Positions 28,446 to 36,754 of a stretch of DNA of 64,000 bases are shown here, one piece after another (within the stretch, counting starts at the first letter, position 1; the number at the start of each line of letters is the position of its first letter). The notes below the pieces were generated by a model. It had not been told where the DNA came from, did not search any database, and saw only the letters and a program-made list of their open reading frames with translations. Both the position numbers and the translations under genes were made by a program. Source of the stretch: Antrihabitans stalagmiti (GTDB taxonomy: Bacteria > Actinomycetota > Actinomycetes > Mycobacteriales > Mycobacteriaceae); NCBI RefSeq assembly GCF_016482825.1, contig NZ_JAEMNV010000002.1, forward strand, positions 496,001 to 560,000, given 5' to 3'.

Positions 28446-30275
28446 ATGACCGACATTCGCCAAGCGCAACGCGCCTTCGATGCAGGCGTGTTGTCGCTGG
28501 GCCTGACCATCGACGGCCAGGAATCGCCGCGCGATCTCACCTACGCCAAACTCGCGTTTCTGCGTGCGACAGAGTGGGATCCGGGGATGTGCGACGCCTG
28601 GCTCGGCCGCGCCGCGACGGGCGAGGTCACCAGCGAAGTGCTGTTCAACCTGCACAAGACGAGCCGGACAACCCTATTCCGTGAGCAGCGCCGCTTGGGC
28701 CTGCAGCGAGGTGAACTCGGCGGCCGGTTCTCCCCCGGGCTCTACATCGACTATCCGTTGACCGATTTCACGCAGATCTGGCTGGCGCAGGCAGCGCAGC
28801 TGATCTCCGAACGCGAATACGACGAAGCCGAGCAGCTGTTGAACGAGCTCGCTCATCATCGTGTCTCCGGCGCGGTACAGAGTGTCGATCGTGAAGCGGA
28901 AGACCGCATTTGCGCCTATGTGCGCGGTGTGTTGCATTTCACGACCCAACGCTGGCCCGACGTCATGTCGAATCTCGCCGGCTCTGCCGAGTGGGACGAC
29001 GAATACTTGGCAACCGGCGCGCATGTGATGGTCGGGTCCGCGTGCGCGCAGCTCGGCTTGTTCGGCGAGGCCATCCGACGTCTGGAATTGGCGGAGGCGG
29101 GCCCACTGTCTTCGGCCCGCATCGACGCGATGTTCTGTCGCGGTCTTTCCCTTCGCGAGACTGGCCACGAAGACGACGCGCGTTCGGTGTTCGAGCAGTT
29201 GTATTCTCAGGAGCCGAACTTCGAGGCGAACGCAAAAGCGTTGCGCGACCCGAAGTTCCGGCTCGTCGTCACCACCAAGGAACTGATCGAGGCACGTACC
29301 GATCGCTGGGATCCGGCGTCGACGCCGTCGCAGGACGATCTCGATCGTCAGGATCTCGGCGAAAAGGCCGCGGAGATTCTCGCTGCTGCGCGTGCCGAAC
29401 TCGATCGGCAGATCGGCCTCGAAAGCGTCAAGACTCAGGTTGCCAAGTTGCAGTCCTCGGCGACGCTTGCCAAGGTCCGCGCGGACAAAGGAATGGCGAG
29501 CAGTCCACGCAGCTTGCACCTCGCCTTCACCGGGCCGCCCGGCACCGGCAAGACCACGATCGCGCGCGTGGTCGCGAAGATCTACTGCGGCCTCGGCCTG
29601 CTCAAGACCGACAACGTGGTCGAGGTGAAGCGGCAGGACTTCGTCGGCCAGCATCTTGGCAGTACCGCGATCAAGACGGCCAAGCTGATCGATTCTGCGA
29701 TGGACGGCGTGCTGTTCATCGACGAGGCATACACCCTCATTCAAACCGGCCTGTCCGGCGGCGACGCGTTCGGTCGTGAAGCGGTCGACACCCTGTTGGC
29801 ACGGATGGAGAACGACCGCGACCGTCTTGTTGTCATCATCGCTGGTTACGACGGCGAGATCGATCGTTTTCTCGCAGCCAACGACGGTCTTGCGTCGCGT
29901 TTCGCGAAACGCGTCCGGTTCGACTCCTATGCTCCCGAGGAGCTAGGCCAGATCGGCAAAGTCATAGCGACGGCCCGTGATTCGGATATATCTGACGACG
30001 CGCTCGCGTTGCTCATCGAGGCCTGCCGTCCGTTGTACGCGCAGGAACGAATCGACCAAAGTGGGGCACCGAGGCGTGGCATCGACCTCGCAGGCAACGG
30101 TCGCTTCATCCGTAACGTCGTCGAGACTGCGGAGGAAGAGCGCGAATACAGGCTCACCGCAGACGATTCGATCGATCTCACCACACTCGACGAGCACACG
30201 CTGATGCGCATCGAGGCCGTCGACATGCGCAACGCGTTGGAGAGCGTACTCGGAATGCTGAGCACCGCCCAATGA
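28446..30275 (+). CDS. eccA: ESX AAA+ ATPase EccA
   Basis: EccA is the cytosolic CbbX-type AAA+ ATPase of ESX systems, thought to release EspG from PE-PPE substrates. Residues 1-280 form the TPR-like N-domain. The AAA+ core has Walker A GPPGTGKTTI (Lys369), Walker B GVLFIDEAYTL, sensor-1 VVIIAGYDGE and the arginine finger region ASRFAKRVRFD. The 609-residue length matches mycobacterial EccA (about 570-630). The ATG follows GGGGGGA by 7 bases. Its presence marks a PE/PPE-type system, since ESX-4 lacks eccA. Its stop overlaps the start of a 59-codon gene. Confidence 0.96.
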   Translation: MTDIRQAQRAFDAGVLSLGLTIDGQESPRDLTYAKLAFLRATEWDPGMCDAWLGRAATGEVTSEVLFNLHKTSRTTLFREQRRLGLQRGELGGRFSPGLYIDYPLTDFTQIWLAQAAQLISEREYDEAEQLLNELAHHRVSGAVQSVDREAEDRICAYVRGVLHFTTQRWPDVMSNLAGSAEWDDEYLATGAHVMVGSACAQLGLFGEAIRRLELAEAGPLSSARIDAMFCRGLSLRETGHEDDARSVFEQLYSQEPNFEANAKALRDPKFRLVVTTKELIEARTDRWDPASTPSQDDLDRQDLGEKAAEILAAARAELDRQIGLESVKTQVAKLQSSATLAKVRADKGMASSPRSLHLAFTGPPGTGKTTIARVVAKIYCGLGLLKTDNVVEVKRQDFVGQHLGSTAIKTAKLIDSAMDGVLFIDEAYTLIQTGLSGGDAFGREAVDTLLARMENDRDRLVVIIAGYDGEIDRFLAANDGLASRFAKRVRFDSYAPEELGQIGKVIATARDSDISDDALALLIEACRPLYAQERIDQSGAPRRGIDLAGNGRFIRNVVETAEEEREYRLTADDSIDLTTLDEHTLMRIEAVDMRNALESVLGMLSTAQ

Positions 30276-30451
30276 TCAAGCGCGAGTACAACTTCGTGAC
30301 CGAAGACGCTGCTGCGCTCGCGTCGATCTGCGCTGCCGAAGACAACCGGGTCGAGGTCGCACAGACGGTCCGGCACGCGCCGATTGTGGCCACCACCCAG
30401 AACCGTGCGACGAAGATACGCACCGAAGGCGGCAACGCGAAGCGGATCTGA
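30272..30451 (+). CDS. 59-residue hypothetical protein translationally coupled to eccA
   Basis: The ATG overlaps the eccA stop in an ATGA. The predicted product begins MIKREYNFVTEDAAALASIC and ends in a basic stretch (KIRTEGGNAKRI). It has no membrane helix or signal peptide and no family I recognise. Codon use resembles the neighbours. The coupling supports translation. It is last in the eccA transcript: the eccB stop lies 14 bases beyond on the other strand. An imperfect AGCGGATC/GATCCGCT palindrome at its end may help termination. Whether it is a functional protein remains to be shown. Confidence 0.5.
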   Translation: MIKREYNFVTEDAAALASICAAEDNRVEVAQTVRHAPIVATTQNRATKIRTEGGNAKRI

Positions 30452-30465
30452 TCCGCTCCGCGGCT

Positions 30466-31950
30466 CTACTTGGTGCCAATTTCCTCGATCGTCACGTCCA
30501 CGCCGAAAGGATCTGGCGTCACACCGTCGTGCCCGACCAAGGCGTTCGATTTCGACAACGTCGGCCCTGGTACCAGCAACGAGACGATCGGGTACGGCGC
30601 CAACAGCGGCTTGTCACCAAGGCCGAGCGTCTTCGCGTCTTCGGGGCTACCTATGCCGTATCGCACTCCGGTGTCGGCGACATAGAAGACGCTCTCCCGT
30701 CGAGTGCTGTCGGGCTCGATACCCGTGACCTGGACGAACTCGCCGGAGTTCTGCGGAATGTAGGTGTAGTCGATGCGGTCGCCTGTGCCGTCGGAGGTGA
30801 CCATCTCGAGTGGTGTCATGGACTTGGACAACGGCTCTTTCCGGCCGGCCAGCATGGTGAGTTTCGCTTCGGGATCGTCGGTCGAGCGCGACCATGCGAC
30901 GCAGCCGACGGGATCGCTCTCAGCGGTGACGACCGTCGGGATCTCGCGCGGGAAGTGGTCGACGGGAAGCGAATTCACCTGTGCGACACCATTGATCGCG
31001 TCGGGTGTCACGGCCACGACGTCGGTCATGCCCTGGGAGTCAGAGTTTCTGATGACGCTCGCGGTGAACGGCGAGATCTTTTGAATGCCGTCCTTCAGCA
31101 CGACGTAAAGGTCGGTCTCGTCCAACCCGGAAACCTTGATGACGGAACCGATTTGGGCCCCGGAAAATCGAAACTGGGTGGGCTGCCCGGCGTCGGGAAT
31201 CTTCGGCGCCGTGATCGGTGGCACCTCGACCGTCGAATTGAGCAACCCGGTACCGATCGGTCGTGGCACCATGCCCGACAGTTCGAGCGTACGGGCGATC
31301 GAAGTGTTGGCCGTGTCGATCTCGGCGCGGTTTCCGCCGTAGAGCAGATAGGTCTTGTCGCCGCGTCGCGCCAACAAGGCTTCCTTGTCGTCGAGTGCCC
31401 GTGAGCCCTCGCCGAGTACCGGATCCGTCGAGAAGACGGTCGTCGTGACGCCTGACGATTTCGCAGCACTACCGGATTCGGACAGCTTGACCGTCTCGCA
31501 GACCGTCCACGTGGACATGGCACCTGAATTCGATCCTGGCAACGCTTGCGGCGCACCCGGAATGCCTATCGTCATGCCACGAGGCAACGTATTGATCTTG
31601 GAATCTTTTACCGAAGTCGGCTTTTCGGAACTCGAGGTGATCAAACGTGCCGAGGCAAGATTCAGAACGGGATGAATTTGTTTCCCGGTCACCACATACA
31701 GCGCGCCGCTGTCCTTACCGTAAACAATTTCGGCGTCCCCGATCGAGCCCTGCGGACGCAGAAACGCGAGAATCGCGCAGCCTGCCAGACCGAGAATTCC
31801 CAGGACCAGACCGACCGATAGCGAACGCATTTGCGACCGCATCGGATCGTGCAACATACGAACGTCGCGACGTACCAATGCGTGCTCCAGGCGGCGCAGC
31901 AAAAACCTATAGCCGTTGACCTGAGCTTTGGTGGTCAGCTGTGAAGCCAC
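30466..31950 (-). CDS. eccB: ESX membrane protein EccB
   Basis: EccB is a core ESX component with a cytosolic N-terminus, one membrane helix and a large external domain of repeats that stabilises the complex. The 494-residue product starts at the GTG (31950), with GGGGGAGG 7 bases upstream, giving the family N-terminus VASQLTTKAQVNGYRFLLRRLEHALVRRD. The membrane helix is at about residues 47-67. The external part contains GKQIHPVLNLASARL, typical of EccB. Two cysteines (TVCETV and VGCVAW) match the conserved disulfide. The length is normal. It diverges from eccE over 83 bases. Confidence 0.96.
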   Translation of the reverse strand: MASQLTTKAQVNGYRFLLRRLEHALVRRDVRMLHDPMRSQMRSLSVGLVLGILGLAGCAILAFLRPQGSIGDAEIVYGKDSGALYVVTGKQIHPVLNLASARLITSSSEKPTSVKDSKINTLPRGMTIGIPGAPQALPGSNSGAMSTWTVCETVKLSESGSAAKSSGVTTTVFSTDPVLGEGSRALDDKEALLARRGDKTYLLYGGNRAEIDTANTSIARTLELSGMVPRPIGTGLLNSTVEVPPITAPKIPDAGQPTQFRFSGAQIGSVIKVSGLDETDLYVVLKDGIQKISPFTASVIRNSDSQGMTDVVAVTPDAINGVAQVNSLPVDHFPREIPTVVTAESDPVGCVAWSRSTDDPEAKLTMLAGRKEPLSKSMTPLEMVTSDGTGDRIDYTYIPQNSGEFVQVTGIEPDSTRRESVFYVADTGVRYGIGSPEDAKTLGLGDKPLLAPYPIVSLLVPGPTLSKSNALVGHDGVTPDPFGVDVTIEEIGTK

Positions 31951-32033
31951 GACACCTCCCCCGAATTCCGATGCTCCCAGCAGGGTACCGTAACCAATTA
32001 CTACATCTGCACGACGGATTGGGCAGGGGGACT
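31951..32033. promoter_or_regulatory. Divergent eccB/eccE control region
   Basis: This 83-base interval must carry both promoters unless transcription starts elsewhere. For eccE, TACTACATCT near 32000 is a possible -10. For eccB, TACCCT on the minus strand near 31987 is a candidate. Each start is preceded by a G-run ribosome site: 31958-31962 (minus strand) and 32026-32030. Confidence 0.4.
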
Positions 32034-33737
32034 GTGGGCGCTCATTCGAATGATCCGACTCAGGCAACGCTTCGTTCTACTGAATTCTGGCTTCAGCGAC
32101 TGTTTCCGCTACGCGTCGTCGTTGTTGTGACGATCGTTGCGATCGTCGCCGCGTTGATCGCAGTGTTCTTCGGTGCGAGCGCGCTGGTAGCAGCTGGTAT
32201 CGCGGTGGTTGTCTTGGCGGTCGGTCTCGTCCGGCTACACGGCGTCACCTTGGTGGGGGCGATTGTGAGGCCGGTCCGGTTCGCCTGGTACAGGTCGCGG
32301 CGAGAATCTCGCGACCCCGGCGGTCAGCCGTTCGATGTGCCACTGCCCGAAGGCGGCCGCTACGGTCTGCGGTGGGACGGCTCCAAATTGATCGTCACGT
32401 TGCGCATCGAGGCACGCCCCCAGACGATGACACTCCTCAGCCCCGGATCGTTGATCACCGACGAAGTGATCCCGCTACCCGAAATCGCGCGCTGTCTTAC
32501 CCAGTTCGACATCACACTCGACTCGATCGACGTCATCAGCAACGGTTCTCGCGCACACAGCAACAGCGAAGTGGCGCGGATCTACGACCAGATCCTCGGT
32601 CCGCTGCCGGCCACCGCGCAGCGGACGGTGTGGCTGGTACTGCGCCTCGATCCCCTCGCCAATGCTGCCGCTGTACAACGTCGCGGCGGTGGATCGGTCG
32701 GCGCGCTCAAGACCGCGATCGTCGCGGCACGACGTATTGCCAATCGGTTGGCCGAGCGTGGCCTGCAGGTCTCCGTTCTGTCAGCAGCCGAAATGAACGA
32801 CGCGTTACAGCAGGTCACGGGCGGTGTCCCACTCGACGATGTCGAGGAGACGTGGCGCGACAACGAGTTCGGCGAGTTCCGGATGACGAGTTTCGAAGTT
32901 GGCGTCGATCTGCTTGACGCGCAGGGTCTGACCAAAATCTGGACGATGTCGAGTCTCGCGACAACGCTCACGCTGCGTCTGCGTCGCGGCCACGTCGACG
33001 GCGAGATCGCGGTGAGTGCATACGTCCGTTTCGACACGATGGGCGAGATCGAAGGTGTACCGATCGATGGGCTGAGCCCATTGCACGGTAAGCAGCACCA
33101 GGCGTTGCTCAGCAGCCTGCCAACCGGCGGCCACGAGGAGCAGGCGGGCGCCCGTGAGCACTTCGGCCCACCGGAGGCGCTGGCCGGACTCGCGTTGCCC
33201 GCGGCAGGATGTGGCCAGCTGATCGGTGCCGATCAGTACGGACGCGGCGTCGCTGTTCCGCTCGTCGGTTCACGAATCCGTCGAGTCGAGTTGATCGGCA
33301 ATCTGCATCTGGCCCAGCAGGTGATTCTTCGTGCAATCGCGTTGGGCGCCAACGTACTTGTGCACACCAATCGGCACGAGGCGTGGCGGTCGATGGTGAC
33401 GAGAGTCGACTCTCCGGAGGCCTTGCACCTGGCGACGTGGAATGCGGCGTCTCAACAGGCTGGCACTGCGCAATCAGCGACTGTTGTCGTGTACGACGGT
33501 GTCGATGTGTCGGGGCATGTTTCGGATGCGACGATCATGCGGCTCAATCCGCCGGGTACTGATACGCGGTTCTTGGAGGCGGACGTGACGTTGGTGCAGG
33601 CTCGCTATGCGGCAAGTCAGGTGAGCGTCCGTACCGATATGGGTACGGTCGCGACGACGATGGTCGCTACCCCGGACGAGATGCGCTATATCGGTGGGTC
33701 ACTCGATGTTGGTGAGCGCGGCCCGGTGCGCGTGTAG
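32034..33737 (+). CDS. eccE: ESX membrane protein EccE
   Basis: EccE is the peripheral membrane component of PE/PPE-secreting ESX systems and is absent from ESX-4. The 567-residue product has two adjacent membrane helices near residues 22-65 (VVVVTIVAIVAALIAVFFGA and LVAAGIAVVVLAVGLVRL), then a large soluble domain. The GTG start at 32034 has GGGGGA three bases upstream and gives a short N-terminus before the first helix; upstream codons run over the eccB start. The final residues GERGPVRV are typical of the family. A bidirectional terminator follows. Confidence 0.93.
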   Translation: MGAHSNDPTQATLRSTEFWLQRLFPLRVVVVVTIVAIVAALIAVFFGASALVAAGIAVVVLAVGLVRLHGVTLVGAIVRPVRFAWYRSRRESRDPGGQPFDVPLPEGGRYGLRWDGSKLIVTLRIEARPQTMTLLSPGSLITDEVIPLPEIARCLTQFDITLDSIDVISNGSRAHSNSEVARIYDQILGPLPATAQRTVWLVLRLDPLANAAAVQRRGGGSVGALKTAIVAARRIANRLAERGLQVSVLSAAEMNDALQQVTGGVPLDDVEETWRDNEFGEFRMTSFEVGVDLLDAQGLTKIWTMSSLATTLTLRLRRGHVDGEIAVSAYVRFDTMGEIEGVPIDGLSPLHGKQHQALLSSLPTGGHEEQAGAREHFGPPEALAGLALPAAGCGQLIGADQYGRGVAVPLVGSRIRRVELIGNLHLAQQVILRAIALGANVLVHTNRHEAWRSMVTRVDSPEALHLATWNAASQQAGTAQSATVVVYDGVDVSGHVSDATIMRLNPPGTDTRFLEADVTLVQARYAASQVSVRTDMGTVATTMVATPDEMRYIGGSLDVGERGPVRV

Positions 33738-33756
33738 GTCTCCGGCTCGACACGAG

Positions 33757-33784
33757 AAGGCCCCGTCCATCCGGACGGGGCCTT
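33757..33784. terminator. Bidirectional terminator between eccE and the esx pair
   Basis: AAGGCCCCGTCC pairs perfectly with GGACGGGGCCTT around an ATCC loop, followed by TTCGTT. It lies 19 bases after the eccE stop and 40 bases from the end of the convergent esx gene. Confidence 0.9.
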
Positions 33785-33824
33785 TCGTTCGATCGTGCTG
33801 ACCGAATCTGCGTTTCGAGCGTGG

Positions 33825-34118
33825 TTAGACGCCGAATGCCTTGCGCACGTTCTGATCTGCGCCGAGCACGTTGGTAAGCGCATCGCCCGCTGCGGTGGTG
33901 AGCTTGTTCAGGATGACGAGTGTGTCGGAGAACTCGGTGTCCCACTTCTGCTGCACCTGCAGGAATGCGGTGAGACCTTCGGGGGTGTCGAACCCGGAGG
34001 CGATCTTGCCCTTTGCTGCGGCGCCGACCTCGTCGGCCTGCGAGGTGAGGGTGGTGCGGAAGCCTGCCAGGTCGGCAACGAGTGCTTCGATCGAGGCTTT
34101 GTTGTAGCTGAACTCCAT
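33825..34118 (-). CDS. WXG100-family ESX substrate, second of pair
   Basis: A 97-residue helical-hairpin protein beginning MEFSYNKASIEALVADLAGF. The central turn has KWDTEFSDTL where the family has W-x-G: the Trp is present but glycine is replaced. It is expected to form a heterodimer with the 93-residue partner encoded 30 bases upstream and to leave through the ESX machine. No YxxxD/E tail is seen; it ends VRKAFGV. By position it is the EsxA/EsxB-type pair of this system, but I cannot say which member it is. Confidence 0.88.
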   Translation of the reverse strand: MEFSYNKASIEALVADLAGFRTTLTSQADEVGAAAKGKIASGFDTPEGLTAFLQVQQKWDTEFSDTLVILNKLTTAAGDALTNVLGADQNVRKAFGV

Positions 34119-34148
34119 GATGAGATTCCTTTCGAGTGCGGGGGTGAG

Positions 34149-34430
34149 TTAGACGCGGAAGGCTGCGGTGCTGTCTTCTTCGGTGTTGCCGAGCGACGTG
34201 ACACCACCCGTGAGGGTTTCCTGCATCTCGTTGAGAACCTGGTTCAGGCGGGTGCCTTCTGCTTCCCACTCGGCCGCAGCAGAGTTGAATGCGGTGAAGG
34301 CGGGTCCGGTCCAGCTGACGGAGTTCGCTGCCGACGTGATGTCGTTGATCGTCTTCTTGATGTGCGAAATCGCCGACTCGATGTCGCTGGCGCCGCTCCG
34401 CGCGGTTGCCGCATCGAAATTGATCGTCAT
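34149..34430 (-). CDS. WXG100-family ESX substrate, first of pair
   Basis: A 93-residue helical-hairpin protein with a true W-T-G turn (NSVSWTGPAFTAFN, Trp near residue 40). The start has GGAGG about 6 bases upstream. The C-terminus is GNTEEDSTAAFRV without a Tyr-based export signal, so the signal could be supplied by the partner or by co-secreted PE/PPE proteins. It is first of the two-gene esx operon. The 106-base gap upstream separates it from espG and probably holds its own promoter, but no element stands out there. Confidence 0.9.
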   Translation of the reverse strand: MTINFDAATARSGASDIESAISHIKKTINDITSAANSVSWTGPAFTAFNSAAAEWEAEGTRLNQVLNEMQETLTGGVTSLGNTEEDSTAAFRV

Positions 34431-34536
34431 TTCTTGCCTCCGATTATTCGGTCATTGACGCGTGCGCCAACTTGTGGTGTTTGACATTTTCCAACAACCG
34501 AGCCGTTGCCAGCACGATTTGTTCCCCGCCACAGAA

Positions 34537-35352
34537 CTATGGCATCCACCTTCCCCCCGGCAGCGATTCGACCAACGCAAGCATTGCCTGCGCGATCCGG
34601 AAATCGGTGCCCGGCGCAAATGTGGACCAGACCTCGCGATCTGGAGATATACCAGGGCTTGCGACGATTCGACCTTTTGCGGTGTCGTAGATCGCGATTG
34701 CCCCGGAAGATTGTGTCGTGATTCCGTCGTGGTGAGAATAGGCGACGATTTCAGCTTTGGCGTGGCATTGCGCCATCGCCAGGCCGAATTCGACGGCGTC
34801 GCGTTCGGCCATTCCCAATCCGTAGAACGTTTGCGAATAGTCGCTGGACGCGCTACCGGGATCGAGCCGTTCCTGCAGCGTTCGAGAGGGCGCGCTGAAA
34901 CTCGCAATGTTGGCCGCCTCCATTGTTGCGAGGGCGGCGACGAACGGTTTAGCCAATGAAGGACCGTCTTCGTCGGCCCATGTTGTGCGGACGACTATGC
35001 CGTCGTCGGATTTGGTCGCTACCGCGTGTTGGAACCCTCTGCGGGCCAAGCACACTCGAACAACACCCGATTCGGTGTAGTACCGCATCGCAATCTGACT
35101 GTCGGGCTGCGCGAGTGTGTAGAGCGCCACGGCGGTGTCGTCCTCTACTTCGCCTTCGTCGTCGAGGTAGCCGAATTCGACGAGTCGCTTCGTTGCGTGA
35201 TCGCGTGCGGCTCGCAACTTCGCGAGCGATTCGTGCCGGTTGCGAATGTCGAGTGCAAGGGGCAGCGTCTCGATGTTCAGCTTGCCGGCAAGAGTCAGCA
35301 GCTGGTCTTCGTCGAGAGTCGCTGCAGCGCGGTCTGTTTCGGAAATCGTCAT
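34537..35352 (-). CDS. espG: ESX secretion-associated chaperone EspG
   Basis: EspG binds PE-PPE dimers in the cytosol and keeps the PPE tip soluble until delivery to EccA/EccC. The 271-residue product is in the family range (about 270-300). The N-terminus MTISETDRAAATLDEDQLL and the LALDIRNRHES segment fit the EspG fold. The ATG overlaps the PPE stop as ATGA, the expected coupling of a chaperone with its cargo. Order PE, PPE, EspG, Esx pair along the minus strand matches the ESX-3-type substrate cassette. Confidence 0.88.
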   Translation of the reverse strand: MTISETDRAAATLDEDQLLTLAGKLNIETLPLALDIRNRHESLAKLRAARDHATKRLVEFGYLDDEGEVEDDTAVALYTLAQPDSQIAMRYYTESGVVRVCLARRGFQHAVATKSDDGIVVRTTWADEDGPSLAKPFVAALATMEAANIASFSAPSRTLQERLDPGSASSDYSQTFYGLGMAERDAVEFGLAMAQCHAKAEIVAYSHHDGITTQSSGAIAIYDTAKGRIVASPGISPDREVWSTFAPGTDFRIAQAMLALVESLPGGRWMP

Positions 35353-36383
35353 CGATCTGCCGCCTCCCCAAGCACTGCAGGCGACGCCGTGACGGAACCG
35401 ACCGCGAACACACCTTCGTCGATGTCTGCGGACTGTTGATCGGTTGCCGTCTCGGTGTGCTCCGCGAGTCCGAGCCAACCTTCTGGCAGGTTGACCCCGC
35501 TCGACTCTTCCGCTGCACCGGCGCGAGTCGGCTTCGCGTGGTGCTCGTCGTTGCAGTTGTTGGCTGCAGCCGCTGCCATCCCCGGCGCCATCGGTGTCAT
35601 CGGCGCAACGGTGTCGATGGGTGTCGCCGCCGGTGTGACGATCGTTGTCGGCTTCGCGGCGGATTGCGAGATGGTGTTGGCGTAGAACTTGGTCTGCTGC
35701 CGCGCCATCGCGATCGGGAACCCGAGCGGCAAGCCGCCGGAGAAGCCACCCGGCAGGTTGCCGGCATCGAGTTTCGGTGTAGGTGCCTGCTCCGCGGCTC
35801 GTTCTGCGTCGAGCGCGACGCTCGTCGCGATCTGCGGAGGCTTTGCCTGGTCCCATGCGGTGGAGAGTGGTTCGGTGGCCTTTTCGTAGGTTTCCATAAC
35901 CCGCGACGCACGATCCTTGGCTTGCTGCTGATCGGCTTCGACCTTTGCGGCCGCCGCAACGAGCGGAGCACCGAGTGCAGCGCCCGCTTTTTCGATGCCG
36001 TCTTTCGCGGCCTTGGTGAGCGAGACTTCCGCTGCACTCGGCATGGCGAGACGAGCAATCTGGTGCGCGGCTGCTTGCGCCTCTGCTTTGACCGCATTGG
36101 CTCCCGCTGCGGCGGCCGCGTCTGCGAGCCACTGTTGAAACTTGGCGATTTGTGCTGCAGCGTTTGCACTTTCGTTCGATTGCCACGCCTGCTGTATCGC
36201 CGCGACGATCTGTGGGTATTCGAGTGCACTTTCGGCGAGCCCTGCGGCCAGTCGTGCGTAGGCCGCGCCGGCGTCGGCCAGCGGGATTGCCCCGGGGCCG
36301 TCGGTCAGGTCGTGCGCCAAACGCTCGGTTGCTCTGGCTTCCCAGATAACACCCGTGAATCCGACGCCGGTGGGCTCAGTCAT
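35349..36383 (-). CDS. PPE-family ESX substrate
   Basis: A 344-residue protein. Residues 1-175 are a helical PPE-type domain (VGFTGVIWEARATERLAHDL at the start, then YARLAAGLAESALEYPQIVA and FQQWLADAAAAAGANAV). The classic Pro-Pro-Glu near the N-terminus is absent, as is common outside mycobacteria. A Pro/Ala/Thr-rich tail with FSGGLPLGFPIAMARQQ follows. The ATG start lies 10 bases after the PE stop, and the stop overlaps espG. It should pair with the PE protein and be chaperoned by EspG. The upstream in-frame region is the PE gene in another frame. Confidence 0.85.
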   Translation of the reverse strand: MTEPTGVGFTGVIWEARATERLAHDLTDGPGAIPLADAGAAYARLAAGLAESALEYPQIVAAIQQAWQSNESANAAAQIAKFQQWLADAAAAAGANAVKAEAQAAAHQIARLAMPSAAEVSLTKAAKDGIEKAGAALGAPLVAAAAKVEADQQQAKDRASRVMETYEKATEPLSTAWDQAKPPQIATSVALDAERAAEQAPTPKLDAGNLPGGFSGGLPLGFPIAMARQQTKFYANTISQSAAKPTTIVTPAATPIDTVAPMTPMAPGMAAAAANNCNDEHHAKPTRAGAAEESSGVNLPEGWLGLAEHTETATDQQSADIDEGVFAVGSVTASPAVLGEAADR

Positions 36384-36393
36384 CGTGTGCTCG

Positions 36394-36699
36394 CTAGACC
36401 CTCGGGCCCAGTGCGGCTGCGCTGTCGTCCTCGGCCTTGTTGAGGCCGTGGGTTTGGGTGCGCAATACCGCTGCGAGCTTGCGCAATTCGAGAACACCGT
36501 CGCTCATGGCGGTGACGAACGATGCTGCGACCTCGTTGAACGAGCCGGCTGCGCGCACGGACACTTCGTCGGTGCCTGCGGGCAGCACGTCGAGTGCGTC
36601 CTTGTTGTTGCGAAGCCCCTCTTCGAGGTTGTCGGCCATTGCGTCGAGCCGTTGCGCCGACTTGAGCGTTGCAGCCGAGTCGAAATCGATTCCGGTCAT
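36394..36699 (-). CDS. PE-family ESX substrate
   Basis: A 101-residue helical hairpin. The turn VLPAGTDEVSVRAAGSFNEV (about residues 38-57) is the PE-domain hallmark D-E-V-S. It starts MTGIDFDSAA with a GGGAGGGG ribosome site. There is no Tyr-x-x-x-Asp/Glu tail, unlike mycobacterial PE proteins. It is first in PE-PPE-EspG, the order seen in mycobacterial ESX loci. Confidence 0.82.
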   Translation of the reverse strand: MTGIDFDSAATLKSAQRLDAMADNLEEGLRNNKDALDVLPAGTDEVSVRAAGSFNEVAASFVTAMSDGVLELRKLAAVLRTQTHGLNKAEDDSAAALGPRV

Positions 36700-36754
36700 T
36701 TCGTGCCCCTCCCTTTGGTGTGTGACATTTCGGACGATCCCCCCGCGCCGTGCT

